35,903 nt of DNA from Rhodocyclaceae bacterium (GCA_016791115.1 JAEUNL010000047.1:1-35903), one strand, 5' to 3'. Positions 1 to 10,252 are shown, counted from the first letter of the stretch. Numbers and translations are program-made. Notes: generated from the letters alone by a model not told the origin.

Positions 1-848
1 GAAACGATCAGTTTGTCGCACTCGAGCACGCCCGCGCCGTTGTCCGACTCGAACGGCACGCTGATGCCGCCCTTGCCGTGCGTCACCTTGCCGATCTTCG
101 CGCCGAGATGAATCTTCAGGCCCTGCTTGGCGGTGAAGACCTTCCAGGCTTCCTTCGCGATCGCCGCATCCGCAGCGGCGAGGAAATCGGGCAGCGCCTC
201 GAGGATGGTGACTTCGGCACCAAGGCGCTTCCACACACTGCCGAGCTCAAGACCGATCACACCGGCTCCGATGACGCCAAGGCGCTTGGGCACCGCGTCG
301 AACGAGAGCGCCCCGACGTTGTCGCACACCAGTTTGTTGTCGACTTCGATGCCGGGCAACTGGCGCGGCTTCGACCCGGTAGCGATGATCACGTGCTTTG
401 CATCAATCTGCTGCTTGCCATCCTTGCCCGCGATTTCAAGCTGCCACATGTCGTTCTCGCGGCTGCCGACGAAGCTGCCATGACCAGCCAGCAAAGTCAC
501 CTTGTTCTTCTTGAACAGTCCGCGAATGCCGCTGGTGAGTTGGGTGACAATGTTTTCCTTGCGCCGGATCATCGACGGCACGTCCATGTCCACGCCGTCG
601 ACCTTGATGCCGTGCATCAGGAAGTGGTGGCTGGCCATGTCGAAGTATTCGGACGACTGCAGCAACGCCTTGGACGGAATGCAACCCACGTTGAGGCAGG
701 TTCCCCCGAGGCGGACTTCGCCCTTGGGGTCGTCGTACGAAGCGGACTCGATGCAGGCCGCCGAATAGCCGAGTTGCGCGGCACGAATCGCCGCCACGTA
801 GCCGCCGGGACCGGCGCCGATCACCACCACGTCGAATTGTTGAGCCAT
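1..848 (-). CDS. lpdA: Dihydrolipoamide dehydrogenase (E3), 3' end outside window
   Basis: This is the E3 flavoprotein that reoxidises the lipoyl groups of 2-oxoglutarate dehydrogenase with NAD. Translating the minus strand from the ATG at 848 gives an N-terminal FAD-binding Rossmann motif (VVVIGAGPGGYVAA) and the redox-active disulfide motif GGTCLNVGCIPSK at about residues 48-60. About 282 codons are present and the frame is still open at position 1, ending in the KLIVS strand expected before the NAD domain, so the NAD and dimerisation domains lie outside. It is the last visible gene of the odhA-odhB-lpd series, 97 bp after odhB. Confidence is high because the cysteine motif and context agree. 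Whether this E3 also serves other 2-oxoacid dehydrogenases cannot be seen here. Confidence 0.95.
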   Translation of the reverse strand, partial: MAQQFDVVVIGAGPGGYVAAIRAAQLGYSAACIESASYDDPKGEVRLGGTCLNVGCIPSKALLQSSEYFDMASHHFLMHGIKVDGVDMDVPSMIRRKENIVTQLTSGIRGLFKKNKVTLLAGHGSFVGSRENDMWQLEIAGKDGKQQIDAKHVIIATGSKPRQLPGIEVDNKLVCDNVGALSFDAVPKRLGVIGAGVIGLELGSVWKRLGAEVTILEALPDFLAAADAAIAKEAWKVFTAKQGLKIHLGAKIGKVTHGKGGISVPFESDNGAGVLECDKLIV

Positions 849-868
849 TGTTGTGTTTCCCCCCGAAA

Positions 869-936
869 TGCCCGCCTCGCCTTATGGGCAACCTGGCGGG
901 ATGCAGAACCGGCACCGCCCGGAATGCAGGCGGTGC
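869..936 (-). repeat. Stem-loops in the odhB-lpd intergenic gap
   Basis: The 97-bp gap between odhB and lpd holds a perfect 9-bp inverted repeat (GGCACCGCC at 911-919 with GGCGGTGCC at 928/929-936/937, about a 9-nt loop). A second set of alternative pairings lies closer to lpd: CCCGCC at 871-876 with GGCGGG at 895-900, or TGCCC at 869-873 with GGGCA at 886-890. No T tract follows on the minus strand, so these do not look like intrinsic terminators. A role in mRNA processing, or in setting lpd levels relative to odhAB, is possible but is inference. Confidence 0.5.
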
Positions 937-945
937 CGCAGTCGA

Positions 946-2196
946 TCAAACTTCGAACAGCAGGCGCGCCGGATCCTCGAGCGCCTCTTTCATCGTCACG
1001 AGCCCGAGAACCGCTTCGCGCCCGTCGATGATGCGATGGTCGTAGGACATGGCAAGATAATTGATCGGACGGATGACGACCTGGCCGTTCTCTGCCACCG
1101 GACGATCCTTCGTCGCGTGAATGCCGAGGATCGCGGACTGCGGCGGATTGATGATCGGCGTCGACAGCATCGACCCGAACACGCCGCCGTTGGAGATCGA
1201 GAACGTGCCGCCGGTCAGCTCTTCGATCGAGAGCTTGCCGTCCTTGGCCTTGGTGCCGAACTCGGCAATCTTCTTTTCGATGCCGGCAAAGCTCATCTGG
1301 TCGGCGTTGCGCAGGATCGGAACCACCAGGCCACGCGGACTTCCGACCGCAATGCCGATGTCGAAATAGCCGTGGTAAAGGATGTCGTTGCCATCGACCG
1401 ACGCGTTGAGGACAGGGAACTTCTTCAACGCTGCCACTGCAGCCTTGACGAAGAAGCTCATGAAGCCGAGCTTGACGCCGTGCTCCTTCTCGAACTTGTC
1501 CTGGTACTTCTTGCGCAGCTCCATCAACGGGCCCATGTTGACCTCGTTGAACGTGGTCAGGATGGCGTTTTGCGCCTGAGACTGCAACAGTCGTTCCGCG
1601 ACTCGCGCGCGCAGACGCGACATCGGTACGCGCTGTTCCGGACGATCGGCCAGCACCGCGTCGACATTCACCGGTGCGGGCGGTTGCGGCAATGCGCTGG
1701 CAGCAACAGGCGCCGGCGCAGTGGGCCGAGCGGGCGCCGGCATGCTCGGCGCCGGCGCGGAAACGCCAAGGGCATCCGACTTGGTGACGCGGCCGCCACG
1801 GCCGGTTCCTTCGACCGACGCGGCATCGACGCCCTTCTCCTCGAGAATCTTGCGCGCGGCGGGCATTGCCACACCGGCGGCAGAAGCAGCAGCTGGAGCC
1901 GCCGCCACAGCCGCAGGGGCTGCCGCGGCGGGCGCGGCCACAACCGCACCGGCCTTGGCTTCGGTGTCGATGGTGGCAATCACTTCGCCGCTCGTCACCT
2001 GTTCGCCGTTGCCCTTGACGATCTTCACCAGCACGCCGGCGCTTGGTGCAGGCAGCTCCAGCACGACCTTGTCTGTTTCGATGTCGATAAGGTTCTCGTC
2101 ACGGGCGACGGCTTCGCCCTCCTTCTTGTGCCAGCTGACCAGCGTGGCTTCGGCCACGGACTCGGACAATTGCGGCACCTTCACCTCGATTAGCAT
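946..2196 (-). CDS. odhB: 2-oxoglutarate dehydrogenase E2, dihydrolipoyl succinyltransferase
   Basis: This is the E2 core of the 2-oxoglutarate dehydrogenase complex; it transfers succinyl from lipoate to CoA. The 416-aa protein starts at the ATG at 2196, preceded by GGGAG at a good distance. A longer frame reaching back to 2262 is not used because it would overlap odhA and lacks the E2 N-terminus. The single lipoyl domain has DIETDK with the lipoylated lysine at K43. Two Ala/Pro-rich linkers flank the E1/E3-binding domain ([26 protein letters not shown]). The C-terminal catalytic domain ends with [11 protein letters not shown], giving the catalytic H387 and D391. The length is normal for SucB/OdhB. 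It lies 62 bp downstream of odhA and upstream of lpd in the same operon. Confidence 0.97.
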   Translation of the reverse strand: MLIEVKVPQLSESVAEATLVSWHKKEGEAVARDENLIDIETDKVVLELPAPSAGVLVKIVKGNGEQVTSGEVIATIDTEAKAGAVVAAPAAAAPAAVAAAPAAASAAGVAMPAARKILEEKGVDAASVEGTGRGGRVTKSDALGVSAPAPSMPAPARPTAPAPVAASALPQPPAPVNVDAVLADRPEQRVPMSRLRARVAERLLQSQAQNAILTTFNEVNMGPLMELRKKYQDKFEKEHGVKLGFMSFFVKAAVAALKKFPVLNASVDGNDILYHGYFDIGIAVGSPRGLVVPILRNADQMSFAGIEKKIAEFGTKAKDGKLSIEELTGGTFSISNGGVFGSMLSTPIINPPQSAILGIHATKDRPVAENGQVVIRPINYLAMSYDHRIIDGREAVLGLVTMKEALEDPARLLFEV

Positions 2197-2258
2197 GATT
2201 GCTCCCTCGGTTTTTCTGTCTTCGATTTGATCAGAGTGAATGACTGTGCAGACCGCGC

Positions 2259-5072
2259 TCAAACCTTGAGCTTGAGAGCGGTATCGATAACCGCCTTCTG
2301 CTGGACGTTATGCTTTGCGTAGTACCCGACAGCCGGGCTCGCCGAGGCCGGACGCGCCACCACTTCGAGTTTCTGTCCGTCCGCCACGTGTTCGGCGAAA
2401 TGATGGCGGGTCGCATACCACGCACCCTGGTTCAAGGGCTCTTCTTGCGCCCAGACCAGTTCCTTGGCCTTGGGATACTTCTTCATCTCGGCCGCGAACA
2501 CTTCGTTCGGGAACGGATAGAGCTGCTCGAGCCTCAGCAGCGCAACGTTCTCGACCTTGCTTTCGCGACGCGCCGCAAGCAGTTCATAGTAGATCTTGCC
2601 CGCACACACCACGACACGTGTCACCTTCTTCGGATCGATGTCTTCGGACTCGCCGATCACGGTCTGGAAGCTGCCCTTCGACAATTCTTCGAGGGTTGAT
2701 ACCGCCTCCTTGTGACGCAACAGCGACTTTGGCGACATGATCACGAGCGGCTTGCGGAACTTGCGCAGCATCTGGCGCCGCAACACATGGAAGATCTGCG
2801 CCGGCGTCGAAGGGACACACACCTGCCAGTTCTGCTCGGCGCAAAGCTGCATGTAGCGCTCCAGACGTGCCGATGAGTGCTCCGGCCCCTGCCCTTCGTA
2901 GCCATGCGGCAGCAGGAGAACAAGCCCGCAACCACGGCCCCACTTGGCCTCGCCGGACGCGATGAACTGGTCGATCACGACCTGGGCACCGTTCGCAAAA
3001 TCGCCGAACTGCGCTTCCCAGATGACGAGCTCATTCGGTTCCGCAGTCGAGTAGCCGTACTCGAATCCCAGCACCGCCTCTTCTGACAACACCGAGTCGA
3101 TGACGATGAATGGGGCCTGCTTTTCCTCGATGTGCTGCAACGGGATGTAGTTGCCCGCATCCCACTTCTCGCGGTTCTGGTCGTGCAGAACGGCATGCCG
3201 GTGGAAGAAGGTACCGCGCCCGCAGTCCTCGCCCGACACACGCACGCCATAGCCTTCGACGAGCAGCGTGGCATAAGCCAGCGTTTCGCCCATCCCCCAG
3301 TCCAGCGCCAGCTTGCCCTCGCCCATGGACTTGCGATCCTCGACGATCTTGGCGACACGCGGATGCAGGGTGAATCCTTCTGGCACCTGGGTGACCGCCT
3401 TGGCAAGACGTTTGAGTTCGGTCAGTGGCACCTTCGAGTCGTACTTGTCGGTGTATTTGTGCCCAAGCAAAGGCGACCAATCCACCGCGTACTTGCGCTG
3501 GTGGTTGGTCAATACCGGATTGTCGACCAGCCGACCTTCGTCCAGCGCCGCGCGGTAATCCTTGATCATCTGGTCCGGGTCGACTGCGCCGATGACCCCT
3601 TGCGCCACAAGCTTGTCCGCGTACAGCTTCCGCGTTCCCGGGTGCGCCTGGATCTTCTTGTACATCAGCGGCTGTGTGACCATCGGCTCGTCCTGCTCGT
3701 TGTGGCCGAGCTTGCGGAAGCAGATCAGGTCGATGACCACGTCCTTCTTGAACTCCTGGCGGAACTCCATCGCCAGCTTGGTCACAAAGGCCACGGCTTC
3801 CGGATCGTCGCCATTCACGTGGAAGATCGGCGCCTCGATCATCTTGAAGATGTCGGTGCAGTAAAGCGACGAGCGATAGTCGCGCGGATCGGATGTCGTG
3901 AAGCCGATCTGGTTGTTGACCACGATGTGGACCGTCCCGCCGGTGCCGTAGCCACGCGTTTGCGAGAAGTTCAGCGTTTCCTGGTTCACGCCCTGTCCGG
4001 CGACCGCCGCGTCACCGTGGATCAGCACCGGCAGCACCTCTCCGCCGGTCTTGTCGCCACGCCGGCGCTGCCGCGCATACACGGACCCTTCGACCACCGG
4101 ATTGATGATCTCGAGATGCGACGGATTGAAGGCCAGCGTCAGATGGACCGGGCCGCCCGGCGTCGCTACATCCGACGAGAATCCCATGTGGTACTTCACG
4201 TCGCCGGCGGAAAGATCGACGGCATGCTTCCCCTCGAACTCCGAGAACAACTGTTGCGGCGACTTGCCGAGCGTGTTGACGAGTACGTTGAGACGCCCCC
4301 GATGCGCCATGCCGATGACAATCTCGTGCACACCGAGTCCGCCTGCAACCCGCACGAGCTCATCCATCGCGACGATTGCGCTCTCGCCACCCTCCAGCGA
4401 GAACCGCTTCTGGCCGACGTACTTCGTGTGCAGGTAGCGCTCCATGGTCTCGGCAGCGGTCAGCCGCTGCAGAAGTCGCTTCTGCTGGTCCGGCTGATAC
4501 TTCGGCATCGAGCGTATCGGCTCGAGTCGGGCCTGGATCCAACGCTTGTGGCCGATGTCGGACATGTACATGTATTCGGCGCCGATGGTGCCGCAGTAGG
4601 TCTGGCGCAGCGCCTCGAGGATCTCGCGCAGGGTGCCGCGCTCGCCCGGAAACACGAACGACCCGGTGCTGAACACTTCGCCGAAATCCGCCTCGGTGAA
4701 ACCGTAGAACGAGGGCTCGAGTTCGGCGATCTGCGGCCGTTCGGCACGCTTCAGCGGATCGAGCTGCGCCCAGCGGTTACCCAGGAACCGGTAGGCCGTG
4801 ATCATCTGAAGCACCTTGACCTGCCGCGCATCGCTTGCGCTGGTGGTCTCGCCCCCGAGGGTGCCGAGCTTGGCACGTTCCGCGAACGACGCGATGATCG
4901 GCGCGTGCGCCACGTCAGGCCCGCTGCCCGGCATGATCTGCAGCGAATCGAAATAACTGCGCCAATTGTCCGGCACCGATGCCGGATTGTTGATGTAGTT
5001 CTCGTAGAGTTCCTCGACGAACGGCATGTTGCCGCCGAAGAGGTAGGAATTGCTCAACATCTGCTTCAGCAT
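2259..5072 (-). CDS. odhA: 2-oxoglutarate dehydrogenase E1, thiamine-diphosphate dependent
   Basis: This is the E1 decarboxylase of the 2-oxoglutarate dehydrogenase complex. The protein opens with the typical SucA N-terminus ([21 protein letters not shown]) and carries the conserved [21 protein letters not shown] and NGDDPEA blocks of the thiamine-diphosphate domain. At about 937 aa it has the normal full length. I place the start at the ATG at 5072, because a GAGG lies 8 nt upstream. An in-frame GTG at 5081 sits too close to the ribosome-binding site, and an ATG at 5060 is a further alternative. It is preceded by gltA and followed by odhB on the same strand. Confidence 0.97.
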   Translation of the reverse strand: MLKQMLSNSYLFGGNMPFVEELYENYINNPASVPDNWRSYFDSLQIMPGSGPDVAHAPIIASFAERAKLGTLGGETTSASDARQVKVLQMITAYRFLGNRWAQLDPLKRAERPQIAELEPSFYGFTEADFGEVFSTGSFVFPGERGTLREILEALRQTYCGTIGAEYMYMSDIGHKRWIQARLEPIRSMPKYQPDQQKRLLQRLTAAETMERYLHTKYVGQKRFSLEGGESAIVAMDELVRVAGGLGVHEIVIGMAHRGRLNVLVNTLGKSPQQLFSEFEGKHAVDLSAGDVKYHMGFSSDVATPGGPVHLTLAFNPSHLEIINPVVEGSVYARQRRRGDKTGGEVLPVLIHGDAAVAGQGVNQETLNFSQTRGYGTGGTVHIVVNNQIGFTTSDPRDYRSSLYCTDIFKMIEAPIFHVNGDDPEAVAFVTKLAMEFRQEFKKDVVIDLICFRKLGHNEQDEPMVTQPLMYKKIQAHPGTRKLYADKLVAQGVIGAVDPDQMIKDYRAALDEGRLVDNPVLTNHQRKYAVDWSPLLGHKYTDKYDSKVPLTELKRLAKAVTQVPEGFTLHPRVAKIVEDRKSMGEGKLALDWGMGETLAYATLLVEGYGVRVSGEDCGRGTFFHRHAVLHDQNREKWDAGNYIPLQHIEEKQAPFIVIDSVLSEEAVLGFEYGYSTAEPNELVIWEAQFGDFANGAQVVIDQFIASGEAKWGRGCGLVLLLPHGYEGQGPEHSSARLERYMQLCAEQNWQVCVPSTPAQIFHVLRRQMLRKFRKPLVIMSPKSLLRHKEAVSTLEELSKGSFQTVIGESEDIDPKKVTRVVVCAGKIYYELLAARRESKVENVALLRLEQLYPFPNEVFAAEMKKYPKAKELVWAQEEPLNQGAWYATRHHFAEHVADGQKLEVVARPASASPAVGYYAKHNVQQKAVIDTALKLKV

Positions 5073-5120
5073 GACCGTCACCTCTCTCCCACAAGCCTCA
5101 TGGGCCTGCGCTGTGTGATG

Positions 5121-5171
5121 CCCGAAAATCGGGTGTGCCGGACTTCCGAAGGAACGAACGGGTGTCGTTCG
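5121..5171 (-). repeat. Small hairpins between gltA and odhA
   Basis: The 146-bp gap between gltA and odhA contains short inverted repeats: CCCGA-AAA-TCGGG at 5121-5133 and CGAACG-GGTGT-CGTTCG at 5155-5171. Neither has a convincing T tract on the minus strand, so readthrough from gltA into odhA is likely, perhaps reduced. This could be an attenuation or processing site within a long operon, or odhA may have its own promoter here; I see no clear -35/-10 pair. Confidence 0.35.
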
Positions 5172-5218
5172 CTCCCCCGGTCGCTACGTCGCGGCGACCC
5201 TCCCTCCTCTTGTACGAG

Positions 5219-6514
5219 TTACGCGCGCTTGCCCATCGACTGCACGTCGCGCGGCGCCGCTCCGGTGTAAAGCTGGCGCGGGCGACCGATCTTCTGCTCG
5301 GGATCGCCAATCATTTCGTGCCACTGGGCGATCCAGCCGATCGTGCGTGCCATGGCGAAGATCCCGGTGAACAGTTGAACCGGAATGCCGATCGCGCGCT
5401 GAACGATGCCGGAGTAGAAGTCGACATTGGGGTAGAGCTTCTTCTCGACGAAGTACTCGTCCTCGAGGGCGATCCGCTCGAGTTCCATTGCCAGCTTGAA
5501 CAGGCGATCGTTCTGCAGGCCGAGTTCGGTCAGAACCTCATGACAGGTTTCACGCATCAGCTTGGCGCGCGGATCGTAATTCTTGTAGACGCGATGGCCA
5601 AAACCCATCAGCTTGAAGCTGTCGTTCTTGTCCTTGGAACGCTTGATGTACTCGCCGACGCGCGACACGTCGCCGATCTCCTCGAGCATCTTCAGACAGG
5701 CTTCGTTCGCACCGCCATGTGCCGGCCCCCACAGGCAGGCGATGCCGGCCGCGATACAGGCAAACGGGTTGGCGCCCGACGATCCGGCAAGACGCACGGT
5801 CGAAGTCGACGCATTCTGCTCATGGTCGGCATGAAGGATCAGGATGCGGTCGAGCGCACGTGTCAGAACCGGGTTGGGTTTGTACTCCTCGCACGGCGTC
5901 GCGAACATCATGTACATGAAGTTCGCGCTGTAATCGAGGTCGTTGCGCGGGAACATGAATGGCATGCCGGTCGAATAGCGATAGGCCATCGCAACGATCG
6001 TCGGCATCTTCGCGATCAGGCGGATCGCCGCAACCAGACGGTGCTCGGGATTATTGACGTCGATCGAATCATGGTAGAACGCGGAGAGCGCACCGACTAC
6101 GCCTACCAGCACCGCCATCGGGTGCGCATCGCGGCGGAAACCCTGATAGAAGCGGGTCAGCTGCTCGTGCACCATCGTGTGGTTCTTGACGCGCTTGACC
6201 CACTCGTCGTATTGCGACTTGTTGGGCAGTTCGCCGTTCTTGAGCAGATAGCACACTTCGAGAAAGTCGCAGTTGACCGCGAGTTGCTCGATCGGGTAGC
6301 CGCGATACAGAAGTTCGCCCTTGTCTCCGTCGATATAGGTGATGCTCGACTTGCAGGCGCCGGTCGACATGAATCCGGGATCGAAGGTGAATGCGCCGGT
6401 CTTGGCGTAGAGCGAGCGGATATCGATCACATCCGGACCGACGGTTCCGGAAAAAACGGGAAACTCGGCTGTCTTGCCGTCGAGCGTGAGCGTGGCGGTA
6501 CGTTGGGTGGTCAT
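5219..6514 (-). CDS. gltA: Citrate synthase, type II (hexameric, NADH-sensitive type)
   Basis: This enzyme condenses oxaloacetate and acetyl-CoA to citrate, the entry step of the TCA cycle. The 431-aa protein has the length and N-terminal beta-rich region of the Gram-negative type II enzyme. The catalytic triad is in place: H266 in [12 protein letters not shown]307 in [15 protein letters not shown] and D364 in NVDFYSG (E. coli H264, H305, D362). The ATG at 6514 has AGGAA a few bases upstream. It sits 57 bp after sdhE and before odhA, all on the same strand. Allosteric NADH inhibition is known for this class but cannot be read from the sequence. Confidence 0.97.
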   Translation of the reverse strand: MTTQRTATLTLDGKTAEFPVFSGTVGPDVIDIRSLYAKTGAFTFDPGFMSTGACKSSITYIDGDKGELLYRGYPIEQLAVNCDFLEVCYLLKNGELPNKSQYDEWVKRVKNHTMVHEQLTRFYQGFRRDAHPMAVLVGVVGALSAFYHDSIDVNNPEHRLVAAIRLIAKMPTIVAMAYRYSTGMPFMFPRNDLDYSANFMYMMFATPCEEYKPNPVLTRALDRILILHADHEQNASTSTVRLAGSSGANPFACIAAGIACLWGPAHGGANEACLKMLEEIGDVSRVGEYIKRSKDKNDSFKLMGFGHRVYKNYDPRAKLMRETCHEVLTELGLQNDRLFKLAMELERIALEDEYFVEKKLYPNVDFYSGIVQRAIGIPVQLFTGIFAMARTIGWIAQWHEMIGDPEQKIGRPRQLYTGAAPRDVQSMGKRA

Positions 6515-6571
6515 ATCGGTTCCTTTGCTACCCCGTGAAGTAGTGCTTTCCCTCTGGCTCGAACGGCTGCA

Positions 6572-6832
6572 TCACGATGCGCGCAGCAGTTCGACCAGCC
6601 CATTCCAGCGTGCATCTCGGCATTCCCTGCGTCCGCAGATCATCTCCCAAAGGTCGAGATCCTCGAGCGCAAGCAATTCTTCCAGCACTGCCAGTTGTGA
6701 GTCATCCAGACGATCGAAATGCTCGTCCAGAAACCGCCGAAAGAGAATGTCCAACTCCAGCAGTGCGTGGCGACTGGCGTGCCAGCGCAGCCGACCGCGG
6801 TTGATCACTGCCTTGTCCCCTTTGGCTTCCAT
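6572..6832 (-). CDS. sdhE: Succinate dehydrogenase flavinylation factor SdhE
   Basis: SdhE is a small cytoplasmic chaperone that helps attach FAD covalently to SdhA. The 86-aa product has the right size and fold signature: a basic RLRW start, then ELDILFRRFLDEHFD and a second acidic helical part (LALEDLDLWEMICG). The position between sdhB (30 bp upstream) and gltA is the classic one. The family's RGxxE motif, needed for flavinylation in studied members, reads HALLE here (R to H, G to A), and there is one extra residue between the conserved Trp and Glu compared with E. coli. The start at 6832 has only a weak ribosome-binding site. The family call is safe; full activity is less certain. Confidence 0.88.
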   Translation of the reverse strand: MEAKGDKAVINRGRLRWHASRHALLELDILFRRFLDEHFDRLDDSQLAVLEELLALEDLDLWEMICGRRECRDARWNGLVELLRAS

Positions 6833-6862
6833 CTTCTCTTTCGAACCTGACGCGTCGCTGAC

Positions 6863-7573
6863 TCAGACGACACGACGGACCATGAGGTCCTTGATCTTGC
6901 CGATCGCCTTGGTCGGGTTCAGTCCCTTGGGACAGACATCGACGCAATTCATGATCGTGTGGCAGCGGAACAGGCGATACGGATCTTCGAGGTTGTCGAG
7001 CCGTTCGTTGGTTGCCTGGTCGCGCGTGTCCGCGATGAAGCGATATGCGTTCAGCAAACCCGCCGGTCCGACGAACTTGTCCGGATTCCACCAGAACGAC
7101 GGACACGACGTCGAACAGCACGCGCAGAGAATGCATTCGTACAAGCCGTTCAACTCCTCGCGTTCTTCGGGCGTCTGCAACCGCTCGCGCTCCGGCGGCG
7201 GATCGTTGTTGATCAGGAACGGCTTGATCGAGTGGTACTGCTTGAAGAACTGCGTCATGTCGACGATCAGGTCGCGGATCACCGGCAGGCCGGGCAGCGG
7301 GCGCAGCGTCACCGGCTGTGCGAGTTGATCCACCTCGGTCAGGCACGCCAGACCGTTCTTGCCATTGATGTTCATCGCATCCGATCCGCACACGCCTTCG
7401 CGGCACGAGCGGCGGAACGAGAGTGAATCATCGACTGTCTTCAGGCGCACCAGCGCGTCGAGCAACTTCTTGTCGGAAGGCTCGAGATCGACACTGATGT
7501 CCTGCATGTAGGGCTTCTCGTCCTTGTCGGGGTCGTAGCGGTAGATGCTGAATTTGACGGTACGCTTGCTCAT
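6863..7573 (-). CDS. sdhB: Succinate dehydrogenase iron-sulfur subunit
   Basis: This subunit carries electrons from the SdhA flavin to quinone through three clusters. The 236-aa sequence has all ligands. The [2Fe-2S] site uses C57, C62, D65 and C77 (SCREGVCGSD). The [4Fe-4S] site uses C147, C150, C153 and C214. The [3Fe-4S] site uses C157, C204 and C210. The D65 replacement of one cysteine is the same as in E. coli SdhB, and the numbering is offset from E. coli by about two residues throughout. It follows sdhA by 21 bp and precedes sdhE. Confidence 0.97.
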   Translation of the reverse strand: MSKRTVKFSIYRYDPDKDEKPYMQDISVDLEPSDKKLLDALVRLKTVDDSLSFRRSCREGVCGSDAMNINGKNGLACLTEVDQLAQPVTLRPLPGLPVIRDLIVDMTQFFKQYHSIKPFLINNDPPPERERLQTPEEREELNGLYECILCACCSTSCPSFWWNPDKFVGPAGLLNAYRFIADTRDQATNERLDNLEDPYRLFRCHTIMNCVDVCPKGLNPTKAIGKIKDLMVRRVV

Positions 7574-7594
7574 TTCAGAAGATCTCCGGGCGCA

Positions 7595-9388
7595 TCAATA
7601 GGTGCGCTTGGCCAGCGCAATCGATTCGACGTCGGGCGACATCGGCTTGAGGTTTACCGGTTTGTAATCGAGACGGTTGCCCTGGCTGTACCACAACGTG
7701 TGCTTCAGCCAGTTCTGGTCGTCACGGCCGTTCGGGCGCTGCGCCGTGTCGGGCGCATCGTCACGCACATGCGCGCCGCGCGATTCCTTGCGCGCCTCGG
7801 CCGACACGATGGTCGCCTGCGCAACCTCGATCAGGTTGTCGAGTTCGAGCGCCTCGATGCGGGCGGTGTTCCACACCTTCGATTTGTCGCCGATCTCGGT
7901 GCGCTTGCTGCGATCGGCAATCTCAGCCATCTTGCTGACCCCCTCCTTGAGCAGATCGGCGAAGCGGAAGACTCCGGCGTGCTTCTGCATCGTGCGCTGC
8001 ATCGCCAGACGCACGTCATGCACGCCTTCGCCACCTTTCTGTCCATCGAGGCGGGCAATCCGCGCGAGCGATGCTTCGGCAGCATCGGCGGGCAGATCCT
8101 TCAGCGTGAGGCTACCCGACTTGAAGTCCGCCACAACCGTCTCGCCGGACGACTTGCCGAACACCAGCAGATCGAGCAGCGAATTGGTTCCGAGACGGTT
8201 GGCACCGTGCACCGAGGCACAGGCACATTCACCCGCGGCATAGAACCCCTGCACCGGCGAGTTCGGATTGCCGTCCTTCGGCACCACGACCTGGCCTTTG
8301 TAGTTGGTCGGAATGCCGCCCATCTGGTAGTGACAGGTCGGTACCACCGGAATCGGCGCCTTGATCGGATCGACGCCGGCAAACTGGATCGCGATTTCGC
8401 GAATCCCCGGCAGGCGCTTCATGATCGTTTCCGGCGAAAGGTGCGTGATGTCGAGCATCACGTGGTCCTTGTCCGGACCGCAGCCGCGCCCCTCGTTGAT
8501 CTCGGTCACCATCGAACGCGAAACCACGTCGCGCGACGCCAGATCCTTGAGGTTCGGTGCATAGCGTTCCATGAAGCGCTCGCCCGCCGCGTTGCGCAGG
8601 ATGCCGCCTTCGCCGCGCACGCCTTCGGTGATCAGCACGCCAGCCCCGGCGACGCCGGTCGGGTGAAACTGCCAGAACTCCATGTCCTCGAGCGGAATAC
8701 CGGCGCGTGCGGCAATGCCGACGCCGTCACCCGTGTTGATGAAGGCGTTGGTCGAGCTGTAATAGATGCGGCCGGCGCCGCCGGTGGCGAACACCGTCGC
8801 GCGCGAATGGAAAATCGATATCTCGCCGGTTTCCATCTCCATCGCGGTAACGCCGAGAATATCGCCCGCGCTGTTGCGGATCAGGTCCAGCGCCATCCAT
8901 TCGACGAAGAACTGCGTGTTCGCGCGCACGTTGCGCTGGTATAGCGCATGCAACATCGCGTGGCCGGTGCGATCCGCCGCGGCGCACGAGCGCATCACCG
9001 GCGACTGGCCGTAGTTCTGCGAATGTCCGCCGAACGGACGCTGGTAGATCTTGCCGTTGTCGGTGCGGTCGAAGGGCATGCCGAAGTGTTCGAGTTCGAT
9101 CACGACCTCGTTGGCCTTGCGGCACATGAATTCGATCGCGTCCTGGTCGCCGAGCCAGTCGGAACCCTTGACGGTGTCGTACATGTGCCAGTGCCAGTTG
9201 TCCTCGGTCGAGTTGCCCAGTGACGCTGCAACGCCGCCCTGTGCCGCGACGGTGTGCGAGCGGGTCGGAAACACCTTGGAAAGGACGGCCGTGCGCATGC
9301 CGGCTTCGGAGAGTTGCAGCGCAGCGCGCAATCCGGCGCCCCCCGCGCCGACGATGACTGCGTCGAATGTTCTTTTGGTGACGTTCAC
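7595..9388 (-). CDS. sdhA: Succinate dehydrogenase flavoprotein subunit
   Basis: This catalytic subunit oxidises succinate to fumarate with covalently bound FAD. The 597-aa product shows the FAD Rossmann motif ([13 protein letters not shown], residues 11-23), the FAD-linking histidine H45 in [10 protein letters not shown], and the conserved block [15 protein letters not shown] near the C-terminal third. The start is GTG at 9386-9388, directly abutting the sdhD stop (TAAGTG), and its GGAGG ribosome-binding site lies inside the end of sdhD, so translation is probably coupled. It is followed by sdhB. Confidence 0.97.
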   Translation of the reverse strand: MNVTKRTFDAVIVGAGGAGLRAALQLSEAGMRTAVLSKVFPTRSHTVAAQGGVAASLGNSTEDNWHWHMYDTVKGSDWLGDQDAIEFMCRKANEVVIELEHFGMPFDRTDNGKIYQRPFGGHSQNYGQSPVMRSCAAADRTGHAMLHALYQRNVRANTQFFVEWMALDLIRNSAGDILGVTAMEMETGEISIFHSRATVFATGGAGRIYYSSTNAFINTGDGVGIAARAGIPLEDMEFWQFHPTGVAGAGVLITEGVRGEGGILRNAAGERFMERYAPNLKDLASRDVVSRSMVTEINEGRGCGPDKDHVMLDITHLSPETIMKRLPGIREIAIQFAGVDPIKAPIPVVPTCHYQMGGIPTNYKGQVVVPKDGNPNSPVQGFYAAGECACASVHGANRLGTNSLLDLLVFGKSSGETVVADFKSGSLTLKDLPADAAEASLARIARLDGQKGGEGVHDVRLAMQRTMQKHAGVFRFADLLKEGVSKMAEIADRSKRTEIGDKSKVWNTARIEALELDNLIEVAQATIVSAEARKESRGAHVRDDAPDTAQRPNGRDDQNWLKHTLWYSQGNRLDYKPVNLKPMSPDVESIALAKRTY

Positions 9389-9736
9389 TTACAGCCTCCA
9401 GAGAATCTGTGCGGTCCAGAACAGATAACCGACGAGCAGCAGAATGGTGACGACATGCAGGAACAGCCTCACGCCAACCGGCTTGACGTAGTCCATCCAC
9501 AGATCACGAATGCCGACCCATGCGTGATAGAACAGGCAGGCGAAGAACAGGAAGGTGGCGATGCGCATGTAGCCGCTGGAGAACATCGCATGCCAGTTCT
9601 CGAAGTTCATTTCCGGCATCGACAGCGCACGCAGCGCGAAAACAACCGTATAGAGCGCCATCACCACGGCGGTAACGCGCTGTGCGATCCAGTCGCGCAG
9701 GCCGTAGTGCGCGCCGACGACGATACGATTCACCAT
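9389..9736 (-). CDS. sdhD: Succinate dehydrogenase membrane anchor subunit D
   Basis: This is one of two membrane subunits that hold the SdhAB head to the inner membrane and form the quinone and heme b site. The 115-aa protein has three hydrophobic segments: VTAVVMALYTVVFAL, IATFLFFACLFYHAWVGI and LFLHVVTILLLVGYLFW. The DLWMDYVKP motif after the second segment matches SdhD. I use the ATG at 9736, which overlaps the sdhC stop by 7 nt (ATGGTGA) and has GGAG 8-9 nt upstream. A longer frame to 9994 would be an out-of-frame reading of sdhC. Confidence 0.93.
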   Translation of the reverse strand: MVNRIVVGAHYGLRDWIAQRVTAVVMALYTVVFALRALSMPEMNFENWHAMFSSGYMRIATFLFFACLFYHAWVGIRDLWMDYVKPVGVRLFLHVVTILLLVGYLFWTAQILWRL

Positions 9737-10119
9737 AGCTTGGCTCCGATGACGACGGTAAGTGTCAGGCTGACGGCAAGAACCGCGACCGAGGTCTTGC
9801 GCGCGGTCGGCAGGTCGATGCCCTTGTGCAGGTCGAGCAGCAGGAAGCGGATACCGGCACAGAAGTGATGCATGTAGGCCCACAGGAGGCCGAGCAGTAT
9901 CAGTTTGACCAGCGGATTGCCGACGATCTCCTTGTAGTGGGCAAAGGATTCGGGCGATCCGAGGCTGCGGTCGAACAGCACCAGAAGCAGCCACAGCATG
10001 AGAAACAGTCCGACGCCGCTGATGCGGTGCAGGATCGAGACGTAACCGGGGAGCGGCAGGCGTATCTTGGCTAGATCGAGGTGCTTGGGACGCGCCTTCT
10101 TGACGGCGGCTTCTGACAT
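9730..10119 (-). CDS. sdhC: Succinate dehydrogenase cytochrome b556 subunit
   Basis: This is the first gene of the sdh operon and encodes the heme b-binding anchor. The 129-aa protein has the family motif HRISGVGLF at 31-39 near the quinone site and HHFCAGIRFLLLD at 84-96, where H85 aligns with the E. coli axial heme ligand H84. Three membrane segments are visible. The ATG at 10119 is preceded by AGGAGA with 6-nt spacing. It overlaps sdhD by 7 nt, consistent with equal production of the two anchors. Confidence 0.95.
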   Translation of the reverse strand: MSEAAVKKARPKHLDLAKIRLPLPGYVSILHRISGVGLFLMLWLLLVLFDRSLGSPESFAHYKEIVGNPLVKLILLGLLWAYMHHFCAGIRFLLLDLHKGIDLPTARKTSVAVLAVSLTLTVVIGAKLW

Positions 10120-10157
10120 TGGGATCTCCTATGCTACTGGGCTACTGCATTGCAACA

Positions 10158-10188
10158 GGCTCGCGCGAACCGCGAGCCGAAAATTGTA
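10158..10188 (-). promoter_or_regulatory. Putative sdh operon promoter with inverted repeat at the start point
   Basis: On the minus strand a TACAAT hexamer (10183-10188, 5/6 match to -10) lies 64 bp before the sdhC start; no good -35 is visible. Just downstream, spanning the expected transcription start, is a perfect inverted repeat GGCTCGCG-CGAAC-CGCGAGCC (10158-10178). It could be an operator, a 5'-terminal mRNA hairpin, or a Rho-independent-like end of gntR; the lack of a T run argues against the last. Confidence 0.45.
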
Positions 10189-10252
10189 CGCCGTGCCACA
10201 CCCGGAAGCTGGCCTGCCTTGCAATCTGTCGGATACCTCGACGCGATTCATG

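Noticed and set aside
853..2193. A 446-codon plus-strand frame opposite odhB
   Set aside because: It is an antisense shadow; odhB on the other strand has full domain support.
3132..5270. A 712-codon plus-strand frame opposite odhA
   Set aside because: It is an antisense shadow of a certain gene; there is no ribosome-binding site, recognisable domain or sensible composition.
10180..10205. Possible sigma54 site TGGCACGGCGTACAAT before sdhC
   Set aside because: The -24 part TGGCAC fits, but the -12 element lacks the essential GC (TTGC); the TACAAT is better read as a sigma70 -10.
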